Source of the DNA: Arcobacter sp. CECT 8983
GTDB lineage: Bacteria > Campylobacterota > Campylobacteria > Campylobacterales > Arcobacteraceae
Assembly: GCF_004118855.1 (NCBI RefSeq)
Contig: NZ_PDKF01000008.1
Span: 434,001-498,000, forward strand
Reading direction: 5' to 3'
Length of the DNA stretch: 64,000 nt
In this document: positions 26,524 through 34,796 of the stretch, one piece after another
How positions within the stretch are numbered: position 1 is the stretch's first letter
Layout of the letters: each line of letters starts with the position of its first letter
Notes under the pieces: generated by a model
Told to the model about the DNA's origin: nothing
Database searches by the model: none
The model's input: the letters and a program-made list of their open reading frames with translations, nothing else
Position numbers and translations under genes: made by a program

Positions 26524-27363
26524 ATGTATAAAATTTCTGTCAGTAAAGAACTATTTAACGATATTCAACTTAAAAAATTAAAGGTTTTAGAAAAAAGTAC
26601 TTCTTCTTATTGGAAGAGAGAATTACTTGAGCCTAAAATCATAAATGACAAAATAAAATATAGTATTAAACAAATAGATAAAATAAAAATAACTAATGGA
26701 TTAGGTGAAGATAAACCTCAAATGATTATTGAGTGTGTAAAAATTGATTACTCATTTAAAAAAGACTTATTTGAATTTTATTTAGGAAGAATCATTGAGC
26801 AGAAGAATTCAGACCTTGCTGAAGATTATAAAGATACATTGATACAAGAATTATTAAGAGAAAGAGCTTTACTTGAAGATAGTATGAATAGAGATCATTT
26901 AACAGGTCTTTATAATAGAAGAAAAATGGAAAATGATTTATCTATGTTTATAAATCAAAATAATAAAGATTTATTAACTGCAATTTTTATTGATGCAGAT
27001 AGATTCAAAAGTATAAATGATAACTTCGGACATGACACTGGTGATAAAGCCTTAACTTATCTTGCAAAAAAGATTCAAAAGTATGCAGACTTTTTAAATG
27101 GTGAAGCTTATAGATATGGAGGAGAAGAGTTTTTAATACTTTGTTTCCTTCCAAAATATGAAATTGAACAAAAACTAACTAATTTAAAAGAAGAGGTTAA
27201 AGCTCATAAAATTTATCACCCAAAACAAGATATTAGTTTAACAGTTAGTATAGGGGTATCATTTTATAAAGATTGTAAAACAAAAGATGAAATGATAAAA
27301 AAAGCTGATAATGCAGTTTATAGAGCTAAAGAGCAGGGTAGAGATACTATTATATATAATTGA
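26524..27363 (+). CDS. Diguanylate cyclase (GGDEF domain)
   Basis: 279 residues from ATG 26524. The frame is open 27 codons further upstream, but that part looks like translated intergenic DNA. The N-terminal ~115 residues are soluble and unassigned. The GGDEF domain (~117-279) has DHLTGLYNRRKME, the substrate segment FIDADRFKSINDNFGHDTGDK and active site GGEEF at 199-203, so it should make cyclic di-GMP. The RxxD inhibitory site is absent (the position before YRYGGEEF is LNGE). Likely cytosolic signalling protein for motility or biofilm control. Confidence 0.87.
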   Translation: MYKISVSKELFNDIQLKKLKVLEKSTSSYWKRELLEPKIINDKIKYSIKQIDKIKITNGLGEDKPQMIIECVKIDYSFKKDLFEFYLGRIIEQKNSDLAEDYKDTLIQELLRERALLEDSMNRDHLTGLYNRRKMENDLSMFINQNNKDLLTAIFIDADRFKSINDNFGHDTGDKALTYLAKKIQKYADFLNGEAYRYGGEEFLILCFLPKYEIEQKLTNLKEEVKAHKIYHPKQDISLTVSIGVSFYKDCKTKDEMIKKADNAVYRAKEQGRDTIIYN

Positions 27364-27380
27364 ATAAATAAAATTTATAC

Positions 27381-27409
27381 TTGACATAAGAAAAATAGTG
27401 GAGTATGAT
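27381..27409 (+). promoter_or_regulatory. Consensus sigma-70 promoter for nfeD-slipin
   Basis: TTGACA (27381-27386), 17-bp spacer, TATGAT (27404-27409). The start would be near 27416, 15 bases before the ATG at 27431. A full -35 match is rare in this window. Confidence 0.75.
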
Positions 27410-27430
27410 TACAAAATAAAGGAGTTTATT

Positions 27431-28705
27431 ATGAAACTGCTTGTTTTATTTTTTACTTTAACAATTACTCTTTTTGCTTCAAATATTACACACTTTGCTT
27501 ATGAGGGAGCTATAAATCCTGCAAGTAATGCTTTTGTTAAGAAGTCTATTTTAGAAGCAAATAAACAAAATTCACAATTTATTATTTTTGAACTTAATAC
27601 GCCAGGTGGCTTATTATCTTCAACAAGAGATATTGTTTCTCAAATCTTAAATTCAAAAATACCCATTATTGTTTATATCTCTCCTAAAGGTTCTCAAGCT
27701 GCAAGTGCAGGAACCTTTATTTTATATGCTTCACATATTGCAGCAATGTCTCAAGGTACAAATGTAGGTGCTGCTACTCCTATACAATTAGGAGGTTTAG
27801 AAGAAAAAAACAGTAAACCATCTACTATGCAAACAAAAGTTATAAATGATGCAAGTGCATATATTGAGAGTTTAGCAAAACTTAGAAATAGAAATCTAAA
27901 ATGGGCAAAAGATAGTATAATAAAAGGTGCGAGTATAGATTCCCAAAAAGCACTAGAACTTGGTGTTATTAATTTGCTTGCAAATGATTTAGAATCTCTT
28001 CTAAAAAACCTAGATGGCTTTGAACTTCAAATTGATAAAAAAACAGTTAAACTTAATACCCAAAATATAAATTTACAAACAGTTGAACAGGGTTTCAAAA
28101 TAAAATTTTTATCTTATCTTTCTAATCCTACTATTGCATATGGTCTAATGCTTTTAGCTATTTATGGAATCTTTTTTGAATTAATTAGTCCTGGGGCTAT
28201 CTTTCCAGGTGTTGTAGGTTTAGTAAGTGGAGCTTTAGCTTTATACTCTTTAAATATTTTACCTTTTGATACTGCTGGGCTACTTTTAATTTTAATAGGA
28301 ATAGTTCTTATGATAGCAGAAGTATTTATAGTAGGTTTTGGAATACTTGGTATTGGTGGAATTATTGCTTTTGTATTTGGCTCTTTAATACTATTTGATG
28401 AAAAAACATTGGGTGTTGATATCTCTTTATCTTTAATTGTTGCTTTTACTTTAGTAAGTATAGCTATTTTTATATATTTACTTAAAATAATTATTCAAGA
28501 AAGAAAACAAAAAGCGAAAACAGGAATTGAAGAGTTAATAGGAGCAACAGCAAAGGTTATTAAAAAGAAAAATGGTATTTATAAAGTTTCAATTCATTCT
28601 GAAATTTGGAATGCTAAAAGTGAAATAGAGATTGAGGATGGAAGTGAAGTTATTGTAGAAAATATTAATGGCTTAGTACTTCAAATAAAACCTAAAAAGG
28701 AGTAA
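27431..28705 (+). CDS. NfeD-type membrane serine protease
   Basis: 424 residues from ATG 27431 (AAAGGAG 7 bases upstream). Signal peptide to ~17. The ClpP-like protease domain (~20-215) has LNTPGG, catalytic Ser92 in SQAASAGTF and a Lys136 position in QTKVINDASAYI, matching the Ser-Lys dyad of Pyrococcus PH1510. Four to five membrane helices follow (~235-350) and a soluble OB-fold NfeD tail (~365-424, GATAKVIKKKNGIYKV). It is thought to cleave the C-terminus of the stomatin-like partner and act in membrane quality control. The partner slipin gene follows 9 bases later. Confidence 0.9.
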   Translation: MKLLVLFFTLTITLFASNITHFAYEGAINPASNAFVKKSILEANKQNSQFIIFELNTPGGLLSSTRDIVSQILNSKIPIIVYISPKGSQAASAGTFILYASHIAAMSQGTNVGAATPIQLGGLEEKNSKPSTMQTKVINDASAYIESLAKLRNRNLKWAKDSIIKGASIDSQKALELGVINLLANDLESLLKNLDGFELQIDKKTVKLNTQNINLQTVEQGFKIKFLSYLSNPTIAYGLMLLAIYGIFFELISPGAIFPGVVGLVSGALALYSLNILPFDTAGLLLILIGIVLMIAEVFIVGFGILGIGGIIAFVFGSLILFDEKTLGVDISLSLIVAFTLVSIAIFIYLLKIIIQERKQKAKTGIEELIGATAKVIKKKNGIYKVSIHSEIWNAKSEIEIEDGSEVIVENINGLVLQIKPKKE

Positions 28706-28714
28706 AAAATATTT

Positions 28715-29452
28715 ATGACTACTATATATATTGTTTTTATTGTTATTGCAATAATTGCAGCATCAATTAGAATTCTAAAAGAGTATGAAAGAGGTGTAAT
28801 TTTCACCTTAGGAAGATTTTCTGGAGTTAAAGGACCTGGATTAATTTTAGTAATTCCTTTTATTCAAAAGATGGTAAAAACAGATTTAAGAACTTTTGTT
28901 CATGATGTTCCATCTCAAGATGTAATTTCTCAAGATAATGTTTCTGTAAAAGTAAATGCAGTTGTTTATTATAGAATAGTGGATTCTGAAAAAGCTATTA
29001 TTCAAGTTGAAAGTTTTAATGATGCAACCTCTCAACTTGCACAAACTACTTTAAGATCAGTTCTTGGAGGTCATGATCTTGATGAAATGCTAACAGAAAG
29101 AGAAAAGTTAAATGAAGATATTCAAGAAATACTTGATAAACAAACAGATGCTTGGGGAATAAAAATCTCAAATGTAGAGATAAAACATATTGATTTAGAT
29201 GAAAGTATGATAAGAGCTATAGCAAAACAAGCAGAAGCAGAACGTCAAAGAAGAGCTAAAGTTATTAATTCAAAAGGTGAGCTTGAAGCTAGTCAAAACC
29301 TTTTAGAAGCAGCTAATGTATTAGCAAATAATCCACAAGCACTTCAATTAAGATTTTTACAAACATTAAGTGATATATCAAGCGATAAAACAAATACTAT
29401 AGTTTTTCCATTTGGAAGTGAATTAGGTAAGCTTTTTAATCCAAAAAGTTAG
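28715..29452 (+). CDS. SPFH/stomatin-like protein (slipin)
   Basis: 245 residues with an N-terminal membrane hairpin (1-20) and an SPFH domain ([23 protein letters not shown] is diagnostic), followed by the coiled [23 protein letters not shown] and a short C-terminal region. Forms membrane-microdomain oligomers. It is the classic operon partner and substrate of the NfeD protease encoded just upstream. The C-terminal hydrophobic IVFPFGSEL stretch resembles the NfeD cleavage region of other slipins. Confidence 0.93.
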   Translation: MTTIYIVFIVIAIIAASIRILKEYERGVIFTLGRFSGVKGPGLILVIPFIQKMVKTDLRTFVHDVPSQDVISQDNVSVKVNAVVYYRIVDSEKAIIQVESFNDATSQLAQTTLRSVLGGHDLDEMLTEREKLNEDIQEILDKQTDAWGIKISNVEIKHIDLDESMIRAIAKQAEAERQRRAKVINSKGELEASQNLLEAANVLANNPQALQLRFLQTLSDISSDKTNTIVFPFGSELGKLFNPKS

Positions 29453-29476
29453 AACTAGAGTTTAAAAACTCTAGTT
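29453..29476. terminator. Bidirectional terminator, slipin and cytochrome c
   Basis: AACTAGAGTTT (29453-29463), loop AA, AAACTCTAGTT (29466-29476): a perfect 11-bp stem between two convergent genes, with T residues after it on the plus strand. Confidence 0.75.
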
Positions 29477-29482
29477 TTAAGA

Positions 29483-29758
29483 TTATTTAGCGATTTGATT
29501 AGCAATTGCTTCAATATCTGCATCAGAAAGACCAGCAACTTGACCTTTCATTAAACCTTTCATTGGTCCACCATAAGATCCATCTTTATAACCTTTCATT
29601 GCAGAAATGAATTCAGCTTTAGTCATATCTTTGATAATCTTAGATTTTCCCATTGCAGACTTTTCCCCATTTGCTCCATGACATGCAACACATTTTGCAT
29701 ATGGATTAGCAAAAGCTGCACATGCAAGAATTGATGTAAGAAGTATTACTTTTTTCAT
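29483..29758 (-). CDS. Cytochrome c553-type monohaem protein
   Basis: 91 residues, signal peptide to ~17 (..CAAFA). Haem motif CVACH, axial Met candidates in GPMKGLMKG. Soluble periplasmic electron carrier. Very close to the 12797-13102 protein (shared KGYKDGSYGGPMKG, then KGQV), so the two are paralogues. A perfect FNR/CRP-family palindrome lies upstream, suggesting induction when oxygen is low. AAGGAAC precedes the ATG. Confidence 0.9.
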   Translation of the reverse strand: MKKVILLTSILACAAFANPYAKCVACHGANGEKSAMGKSKIIKDMTKAEFISAMKGYKDGSYGGPMKGLMKGQVAGLSDADIEAIANQIAK

Positions 29759-29817
29759 AAGAGTTCCTTTTTTTTAATTATTTCTTAGAATTTTAACTTA
29801 ATAAACTTAATTTTGCT

Positions 29818-29831
29818 TTGATTTATATCAA
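29818..29831. promoter_or_regulatory. FNR-type palindrome TTGATTTATATCAA
   Basis: Exact TTGAT-N4-ATCAA, extended by T and A on the flanks. The centre is about 66 bases upstream of the cytochrome c ATG at 29758. A TTAAAAT-like -10 near 29790-29796 on the minus strand would put the site close to -41, a class II activator position. The rest of the 29759-29940 gap is AT-rich without other features. Confidence 0.7.
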
Positions 29832-29940
29832 ATATAAAATAATTTTAAGTTAAATACCTATATTCGTTACTTTTATTAATAATTGTAATATTAGATTGTG
29901 TAAAAATTGTGGGAAAAGTGTAGAAAAATAAGTGACTATT

Positions 29941-29967
29941 AACTAATATAGCTAGGCTATATTAGTT
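29941..29967 (-). terminator. Hairpin over the stop of the AMP-ligase gene
   Basis: AACTAATATAGC (29941-29952), loop TAG, GCTATATTAGTT (29956-29967): a perfect 12-bp stem that contains the stop codon of the AMP-ligase (29962-29964). The U-tract beyond it on the minus strand is only moderate. Confidence 0.6.
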
Positions 29968-31536
29968 GTCTTTTAGTAATTCTTGTTTTAATTCTTCTTT
30001 ATTTATTTTACTTTTGTCACTAGGAACTAAAGGTAGTGATTTTTTATAAATAATTTTATTTGGAATCATATATGAAGCTAAATGTTTTTTTAATTCAAAG
30101 ATTATCTCTTTTGAAACAATCTCACTTCTTGAACTATAAACCATAACTATCTCTTCTTCTATTTCTTCATTAGCAATTGAGAAGATTGCACATTGGTCTA
30201 TTTGTGGTAAGTTATTTGCTACAACTGATTCTATTTCAAAAGGACTTACTCTAAATCCTCTTGTTTTAATCATATCATCATGTCTAGAAACAAAATAGAA
30301 GTAACCTTCTTCATCTTTATAAACATAATCTCCTGTTGCTACAACTATTTCATCTGTAAGTTGTCCTTCTAGATTAATTACATTTTTTAAAATATCAATT
30401 GATTTAAATCTCTCTTTTGTTTCAATAGGAGCATTCCAATAGCCTTTATAGATATAGCCACCTCTATGAATTAGTTCTCCTACTTCTCTTGGTTTACATT
30501 CATAACCATCTTCATTGATAACGTAAAGTTCAACATCAGGAATAGCTTTACCAATAGAATTAGGTCTAATCCAAATTTGTGAAGGTTCTAAATATGTTGA
30601 TCTAAAGGCTTCTGTTAATCCGTGCATTGAGTAAAATTTAGCGTCAGGGAAGTATTTATCTAAATCATTTAACATCTTGTGTGTAACATTACCACCAGAA
30701 GAAGTTAATACTCTAACTTTAGCTAGTAAATCTGCACTTGGAAGTCTATGTTCATCTTCATCAAACATTGAAGAAATATTAATAGGCATTAAAGGTACAA
30801 CTGTAACTTCATCATTGATTAAGTGATTAAAGAAATCCCCTGCAAGAATAAATCTATGTAAAGCTAAAGTAGCTCTTTTATATAGTGAGCAGAAAATTTG
30901 ATTTAATCCATAATCAAGATTGAAAATAAGTGTTCCAGAGATAATGTCATCTTCTTTTAAGTCTAAGTATTGACTTACAACTCTTGCACTATCTATTAAG
31001 TTTCTATGTGAGATAACAATACCTTTTGGAGTACCTGTTAATCCAAAAGAATAAGTAATAACAGCATTATCATGTCCATTTATTTCACAAGTATATGGTT
31101 TATTGTAGTATTTGAATATTTCTTCAAATGAAGCAATATCTTTATGTGTAGTCTCATAAGAGACAATATGTCCGTCAAAATTTATCTCTTCAATTGACTC
31201 TAATTTTAATCTATCAGTAATAATACATTTAATATCGCAATCTTTAATTATATATTCAACTTGTTCTGGCTTTAAAAGTCTAGTAAGGGGAACTAATACA
31301 TAATCAGTAGATAAGATACTAAGAATAGCAATTACTTGTTCTATACTTTTTGTAGAATAGATACCAATTCTACTTCCCTTTGGTAAATCTAGTTCTCTTA
31401 GATAAAATGCTATTTGATTTACTTTAGTAAATAACTCATCATAAGTTATTTCTTTTTCATTGAATTTTATTGCAACTTTTTCTGGGTGAGATGCTTGTGC
31501 ATCTTCAATAAGTGTTCTAATACAATTTATAGACAT
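29962..31536 (-). CDS. AMP-forming ligase (ANL superfamily adenylation enzyme)
   Basis: 524 residues. The P-loop motif reads YSFGLTGTPKG (canonical YTSGSTGxPKG). GLTEAF (A5), TGDYVYKDEEGYFYFVSRHDDMIKTRGFRVSPFEIE (A7-A8) and the C-terminal catalytic lysine in DKSKINKEEL (A10, usual GKI) are present. It should adenylate a carboxylic or amino acid and pass it to CoA or a carrier thiol. It is last in the operon after glmS-glmE-glmL, so glutamate or 3-methylaspartate is a plausible substrate; this parallels VinN, the 3-methylaspartate adenylase of vicenistatin synthesis. No carrier protein, decarboxylase or condensation domain is nearby. The substrate pocket cannot be read reliably by eye. Confidence 0.8.
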   Translation of the reverse strand: MSINCIRTLIEDAQASHPEKVAIKFNEKEITYDELFTKVNQIAFYLRELDLPKGSRIGIYSTKSIEQVIAILSILSTDYVLVPLTRLLKPEQVEYIIKDCDIKCIITDRLKLESIEEINFDGHIVSYETTHKDIASFEEIFKYYNKPYTCEINGHDNAVITYSFGLTGTPKGIVISHRNLIDSARVVSQYLDLKEDDIISGTLIFNLDYGLNQIFCSLYKRATLALHRFILAGDFFNHLINDEVTVVPLMPINISSMFDEDEHRLPSADLLAKVRVLTSSGGNVTHKMLNDLDKYFPDAKFYSMHGLTEAFRSTYLEPSQIWIRPNSIGKAIPDVELYVINEDGYECKPREVGELIHRGGYIYKGYWNAPIETKERFKSIDILKNVINLEGQLTDEIVVATGDYVYKDEEGYFYFVSRHDDMIKTRGFRVSPFEIESVVANNLPQIDQCAIFSIANEEIEEEIVMVYSSRSEIVSKEIIFELKKHLASYMIPNKIIYKKSLPLVPSDKSKINKEELKQELLKDN

Positions 31537-31554
31537 ATTTCTTCCTTAAAATTT

Positions 31555-31658
31555 GTCCCAAATTTGAAGGGACCTTATTTAATAACTTCTTTTTAGTAAA
31601 GGAAATAAATTCCTTTTAAAAGAAGCAAAACTCTAAAGGGCTTTACGAGTAAAGCCTT
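31555..31658 (-). promoter_or_regulatory. Structured spacer with three hairpins between glmL and AMP-ligase
   Basis: In transcript order on the minus strand: GGCTTTAC/GTAAAGCC with loop GA (31639-31656, extendable), AAAGGAA/TTCCTTT (31598-31616), and GTCCC/GGGAC (31555-31573) just before the ribosome site of the ligase. The first could be an attenuator or processing site, since its U-tract is imperfect; the last could gate translation. Confidence 0.45.
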
Positions 31659-31667
31659 GAGGTTTAA

Positions 31668-32870
31668 TTACTTTTCTAACATTCCAAGAGTCCATACATC
31701 ATAATTAGTATCCATTACGATTGTAGGATTATGTTGTGAATTCAATATTTTCTTATAGAAGAATGTTACTATATCTTCTATTTCTTCTTGTTTTAATACT
31801 TTTGTTATTCCACCTGTGAATACAACAGAATTTAAAGCATTTAGCTTTAAGTTTACATAGGCTTGCCTATATGCTGATACTTTGCATAATACTAAAAAAA
31901 TAGCAAGTTGCATTAAAACTCTTGTTGCTTTTTCACTTGATTCATCAAAAATATGTTCTGTAACTTTTAAGTGAGATAATAGCTCATAAACAAATTCATT
32001 GTTTTTTGCTGCAAAGATTAAAGACTCTTTTGATTTATAAACACCAAGTTTTTTAAATACAAGTCTGTCATACTCATTTTCAGTAACCATATTCTCTTCA
32101 ACTAAATCTTTAGAGTAGTGAATATCTGTAGTTGCTCCACCAATATCAATTAAAATATATGGATCTGCAACTTTGAATTTTGAATCAATCATTGGTAGAG
32201 TTTTATTTACAATATATGGAGTAGAAAAAATCTGATTTGAAGTAATATCATATAGATGTTTGATATCTTCTTTACCCATAATATCTGCTTGATAAAGATT
32301 TGTTAAATACTCTTTTAGATTTTCTTCTTCAACATGAAGTTTTTCATTAATAATATTTGGTAAAACAACAAGGTTATTTATATTTTCTTTTAAAAATGCA
32401 GAATCATTTTCACTTCCAACATATACGATATTTGAGTAGTTTAAACCATCTAAAAATTTAAATAATCTTTCATCAAAGATATTTGAAACGCTATCAATTC
32501 CACCAACAACTATTACAACATCAATTAAATCACTTGGAATAGAAGTTTTCTCAATATCTCTAAATAAAACAGTATCAATAATATTAATACCAGAATTAAA
32601 AGCAATATTTGTTGCATATTTTAAAGAAAAAGAGTTCGTAACACCAATAATAAGAGTACTTAATCCACCATTTGCAGAAGAACAAATATGTATATTTTCT
32701 TTATCATAATTTTTAATGATTTCACCACATTTATAAGTTAAATCATCAAAAATATCTTTATTAAAATCTCTAAAATGTTGTTGTACATTATCTTTTGTAC
32801 ATAGTTTAAAGTATGTACTTCCCACGTCAATTAGTAGTTTATTTTCATTCATTTTATTTGCTAAACTCAT
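31668..32870 (-). CDS. glmL: GlmL/MutL-type glutamate mutase reactivating protein
   Basis: 400 residues, ASKHA ATPase fold. LLIDVGSTYFKLC is the phosphate-1 motif, IHICSSANGGLSTLIIG the family signature, and DIGGATTDIHY the phosphate-2 motif; VVFTGG near the C-terminus is the adenosine motif. MutL/GlmL proteins sit with B12-dependent mutases and are thought to swap damaged cobalamin from the mutase, as diol dehydratase reactivases do. The start overlaps the glmE stop (ATGA). Slightly shorter than clostridial MutL (~460). Confidence 0.9.
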   Translation of the reverse strand: MSLANKMNENKLLIDVGSTYFKLCTKDNVQQHFRDFNKDIFDDLTYKCGEIIKNYDKENIHICSSANGGLSTLIIGVTNSFSLKYATNIAFNSGINIIDTVLFRDIEKTSIPSDLIDVVIVVGGIDSVSNIFDERLFKFLDGLNYSNIVYVGSENDSAFLKENINNLVVLPNIINEKLHVEEENLKEYLTNLYQADIMGKEDIKHLYDITSNQIFSTPYIVNKTLPMIDSKFKVADPYILIDIGGATTDIHYSKDLVEENMVTENEYDRLVFKKLGVYKSKESLIFAAKNNEFVYELLSHLKVTEHIFDESSEKATRVLMQLAIFLVLCKVSAYRQAYVNLKLNALNSVVFTGGITKVLKQEEIEDIVTFFYKKILNSQHNPTIVMDTNYDVWTLGMLEK

Positions 32871-34231
32871 TGCATAATTCCTATATCATGGATAATATCA
32901 TTTACAATAGATGTTGTATCTTTATTTAAATCACATTGATTTTTTTCATACTCAAAGCATCTATTGGGAATTGGAACTTTTCCTCTTTTTATGATTCTAA
33001 TATTTTTATTTTTATCTCTTACTGTAATCATTTCATTATTATTAATAATATGAGGAGAGAATGGTACATCTATAGTTCCATTTTTAATAGAGTTAAATAC
33101 TTTTCTCCAAAGAGTATCTGCTGGGTCATTAAATACAGCTTCCATAATAGCCATAACTTCAGCAGTTAAAATCTCTTCTTCTTGCTCATCAACAATATTT
33201 GGTAGACCATTTAAAATTCTTAATGTATATTGTGTATTTGCAACAGTTTCTGCATTTGCTTCTTTTGTAGGAATTCCAGATGCTTCTTGTTTTGTTTTTG
33301 TAATAATCTTATTAGCTCCAACCATAGAAGCAATTACTGTACTCATATTTATAAGTTGAGATGCATAATTTTGATCCATAGGAAATGCTCCCATCCATTG
33401 GTGATAAACTAAGTGAATATCTGCATCTGTTACACCAATTTGCTCAGAATAATACTTAGCCAGTTTTCTAATAACTGCACCCATTACAATATCTTGATTC
33501 ATAGAACCAGTTTGAGAAAAAGATACAGAGAATGATTTCACACCTTCTTCTAAAGATAATAACATCTCTAAAAGTTGGATTACAATAGTAATACAAGGAG
33601 GAACAAGTGTTGCTGTTAAAGGACCAAATGATTCTCTATTAATTGGTTCATTTAGTTTTGAATATTCAGCACAAACTCTTTCTACATATTTCCAGTAAAG
33701 GAAAGCTTTATCTAAAGGAAAGTTCTTAGAATAAGGTAGCAAATATGTAATTGGACCACCTTCAATTTCAAAGATACCAGATGCAATAGCAGTTTCAATA
33801 AGTAATCTTGCATCAGGAGTACCATGTCTTAAAGAGATTGGTTTATTAAAGTGAGTCATCATTTTTCTAGATGTTCTATATCCATGGTTAATTAGTGGAT
33901 AACCATTTAACATATCTACTTCGTTTTCTTCACTAAGTCTTAACATTTTTTTTGCAGTTGCATAGTCGTTTAATCTTGTATTTGAATCAATAGTACAAGG
34001 TAAAACATCTACATTTGCTTTATCAAAAAATTCATAAAGAGCAAACATCTTATCGTAAGTTGGAAAACCACCTCTTGGTTGAACTAGCATTTTGTTTTTT
34101 GTTTTAAAGTTATAAGAGATAAATAAATCTTTTGAAGCATTTTTTACAAACTCTTCAACTTCTGCAAAATCAAAATTATCAACATATTCGTTGTTTAATA
34201 TGATATTTCTTTCTTCTTGTAGTAAACTCAT
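32867..34231 (-). CDS. glmE: Glutamate mutase epsilon subunit (methylaspartate mutase E)
   Basis: 454 residues, TIM-barrel subunit of adenosylcobalamin-dependent glutamate mutase, which interconverts glutamate and 3-methylaspartate. By recalled alignment to the Clostridium cochlearium enzyme, the three substrate arginines are kept: R53 (QPRGG), R86 (NTRLN) and R135 (LRHGTPD), with E157, Y163 and Y167 (IEGGPITYLLPY) and K312/E316 (KTKQEASGIPTKEAN). Substrate geometry thus looks like glutamate, not another acid. The protein is about 30 residues shorter than the clostridial one, mainly at the N-terminus. ATGA overlaps on both sides make a glmS-glmE-glmL unit. No methylaspartate ammonia-lyase gene is present. 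Confidence 0.93.
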   Translation of the reverse strand: MSLLQEERNIILNNEYVDNFDFAEVEEFVKNASKDLFISYNFKTKNKMLVQPRGGFPTYDKMFALYEFFDKANVDVLPCTIDSNTRLNDYATAKKMLRLSEENEVDMLNGYPLINHGYRTSRKMMTHFNKPISLRHGTPDARLLIETAIASGIFEIEGGPITYLLPYSKNFPLDKAFLYWKYVERVCAEYSKLNEPINRESFGPLTATLVPPCITIVIQLLEMLLSLEEGVKSFSVSFSQTGSMNQDIVMGAVIRKLAKYYSEQIGVTDADIHLVYHQWMGAFPMDQNYASQLINMSTVIASMVGANKIITKTKQEASGIPTKEANAETVANTQYTLRILNGLPNIVDEQEEEILTAEVMAIMEAVFNDPADTLWRKVFNSIKNGTIDVPFSPHIINNNEMITVRDKNKNIRIIKRGKVPIPNRCFEYEKNQCDLNKDTTSIVNDIIHDIGIMQ

Positions 34232-34641
34232 TTATTTCTTTCCTTCATGAATTTTTCTAACTCATCTAATCCAGTATTTAAGTCAACCTGGTGAAATACC
34301 AAATCAAATCCATAGTTTTTGAATCTAGGAACAATATCAGAAGCATCTCCTGTTCCTACAACTAGGTTTCCACCAATCATAAATACTACATTATCAAGAA
34401 GATTTCCATATTTTGCTTTTAAGATTTTAACTTCTCTACACCAACCTTCAGCTTCTCCATTTAATGAAGAAATTAGAAGAATATCTGCGTTAGTTTCTAC
34501 CACTGCATCAACAAACTCTTCTAAGTATGTATTTACACCTAAGTTAAATACTTCAAAGCCTCTAGCTTGCAGTGAAAGTTCTATAAGTCTGTTTGCTACA
34601 ACGTGGATGTCGTTTCCAACTACACCTGTTACTACTTTCAT
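34228..34641 (-). CDS. glmS: Glutamate mutase sigma subunit (cobalamin-binding)
   Basis: 137 residues from ATG 34641. A TTG at 34677 would add 12 residues, but AGG lies 8 bases before 34641 and 137 matches the clostridial length. Rossmann-like B12 domain: the base-off/His-on motif D11-I-H13-V-V-A16 supplies the cobalt ligand His13, SSL at 58-60 and GG at 90-91 hold the nucleotide tail. The canonical DxHxxG has Ala in place of Gly at the last position here (34594-34596, GCA). First gene of the operon; the ~150 bp upstream carry its promoter, with no cobalamin riboswitch consensus. Confidence 0.92.
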   Translation of the reverse strand: MKVVTGVVGNDIHVVANRLIELSLQARGFEVFNLGVNTYLEEFVDAVVETNADILLISSLNGEAEGWCREVKILKAKYGNLLDNVVFMIGGNLVVGTGDASDIVPRFKNYGFDLVFHQVDLNTGLDELEKFMKERNK

Positions 34642-34796
34642 TTGATTACCTACATTTTGATTATTATTAAAAGGCAAATAGTTTAGCTAAAAATAGGTTA
34701 CATTATTATTAGAATGACTTGTGAAAAGTACCAAGAAATCACAACTATTTACTTTATTTCGTAAAAGTTGCAAAATTGTTTTATGTTAATTGTTTA

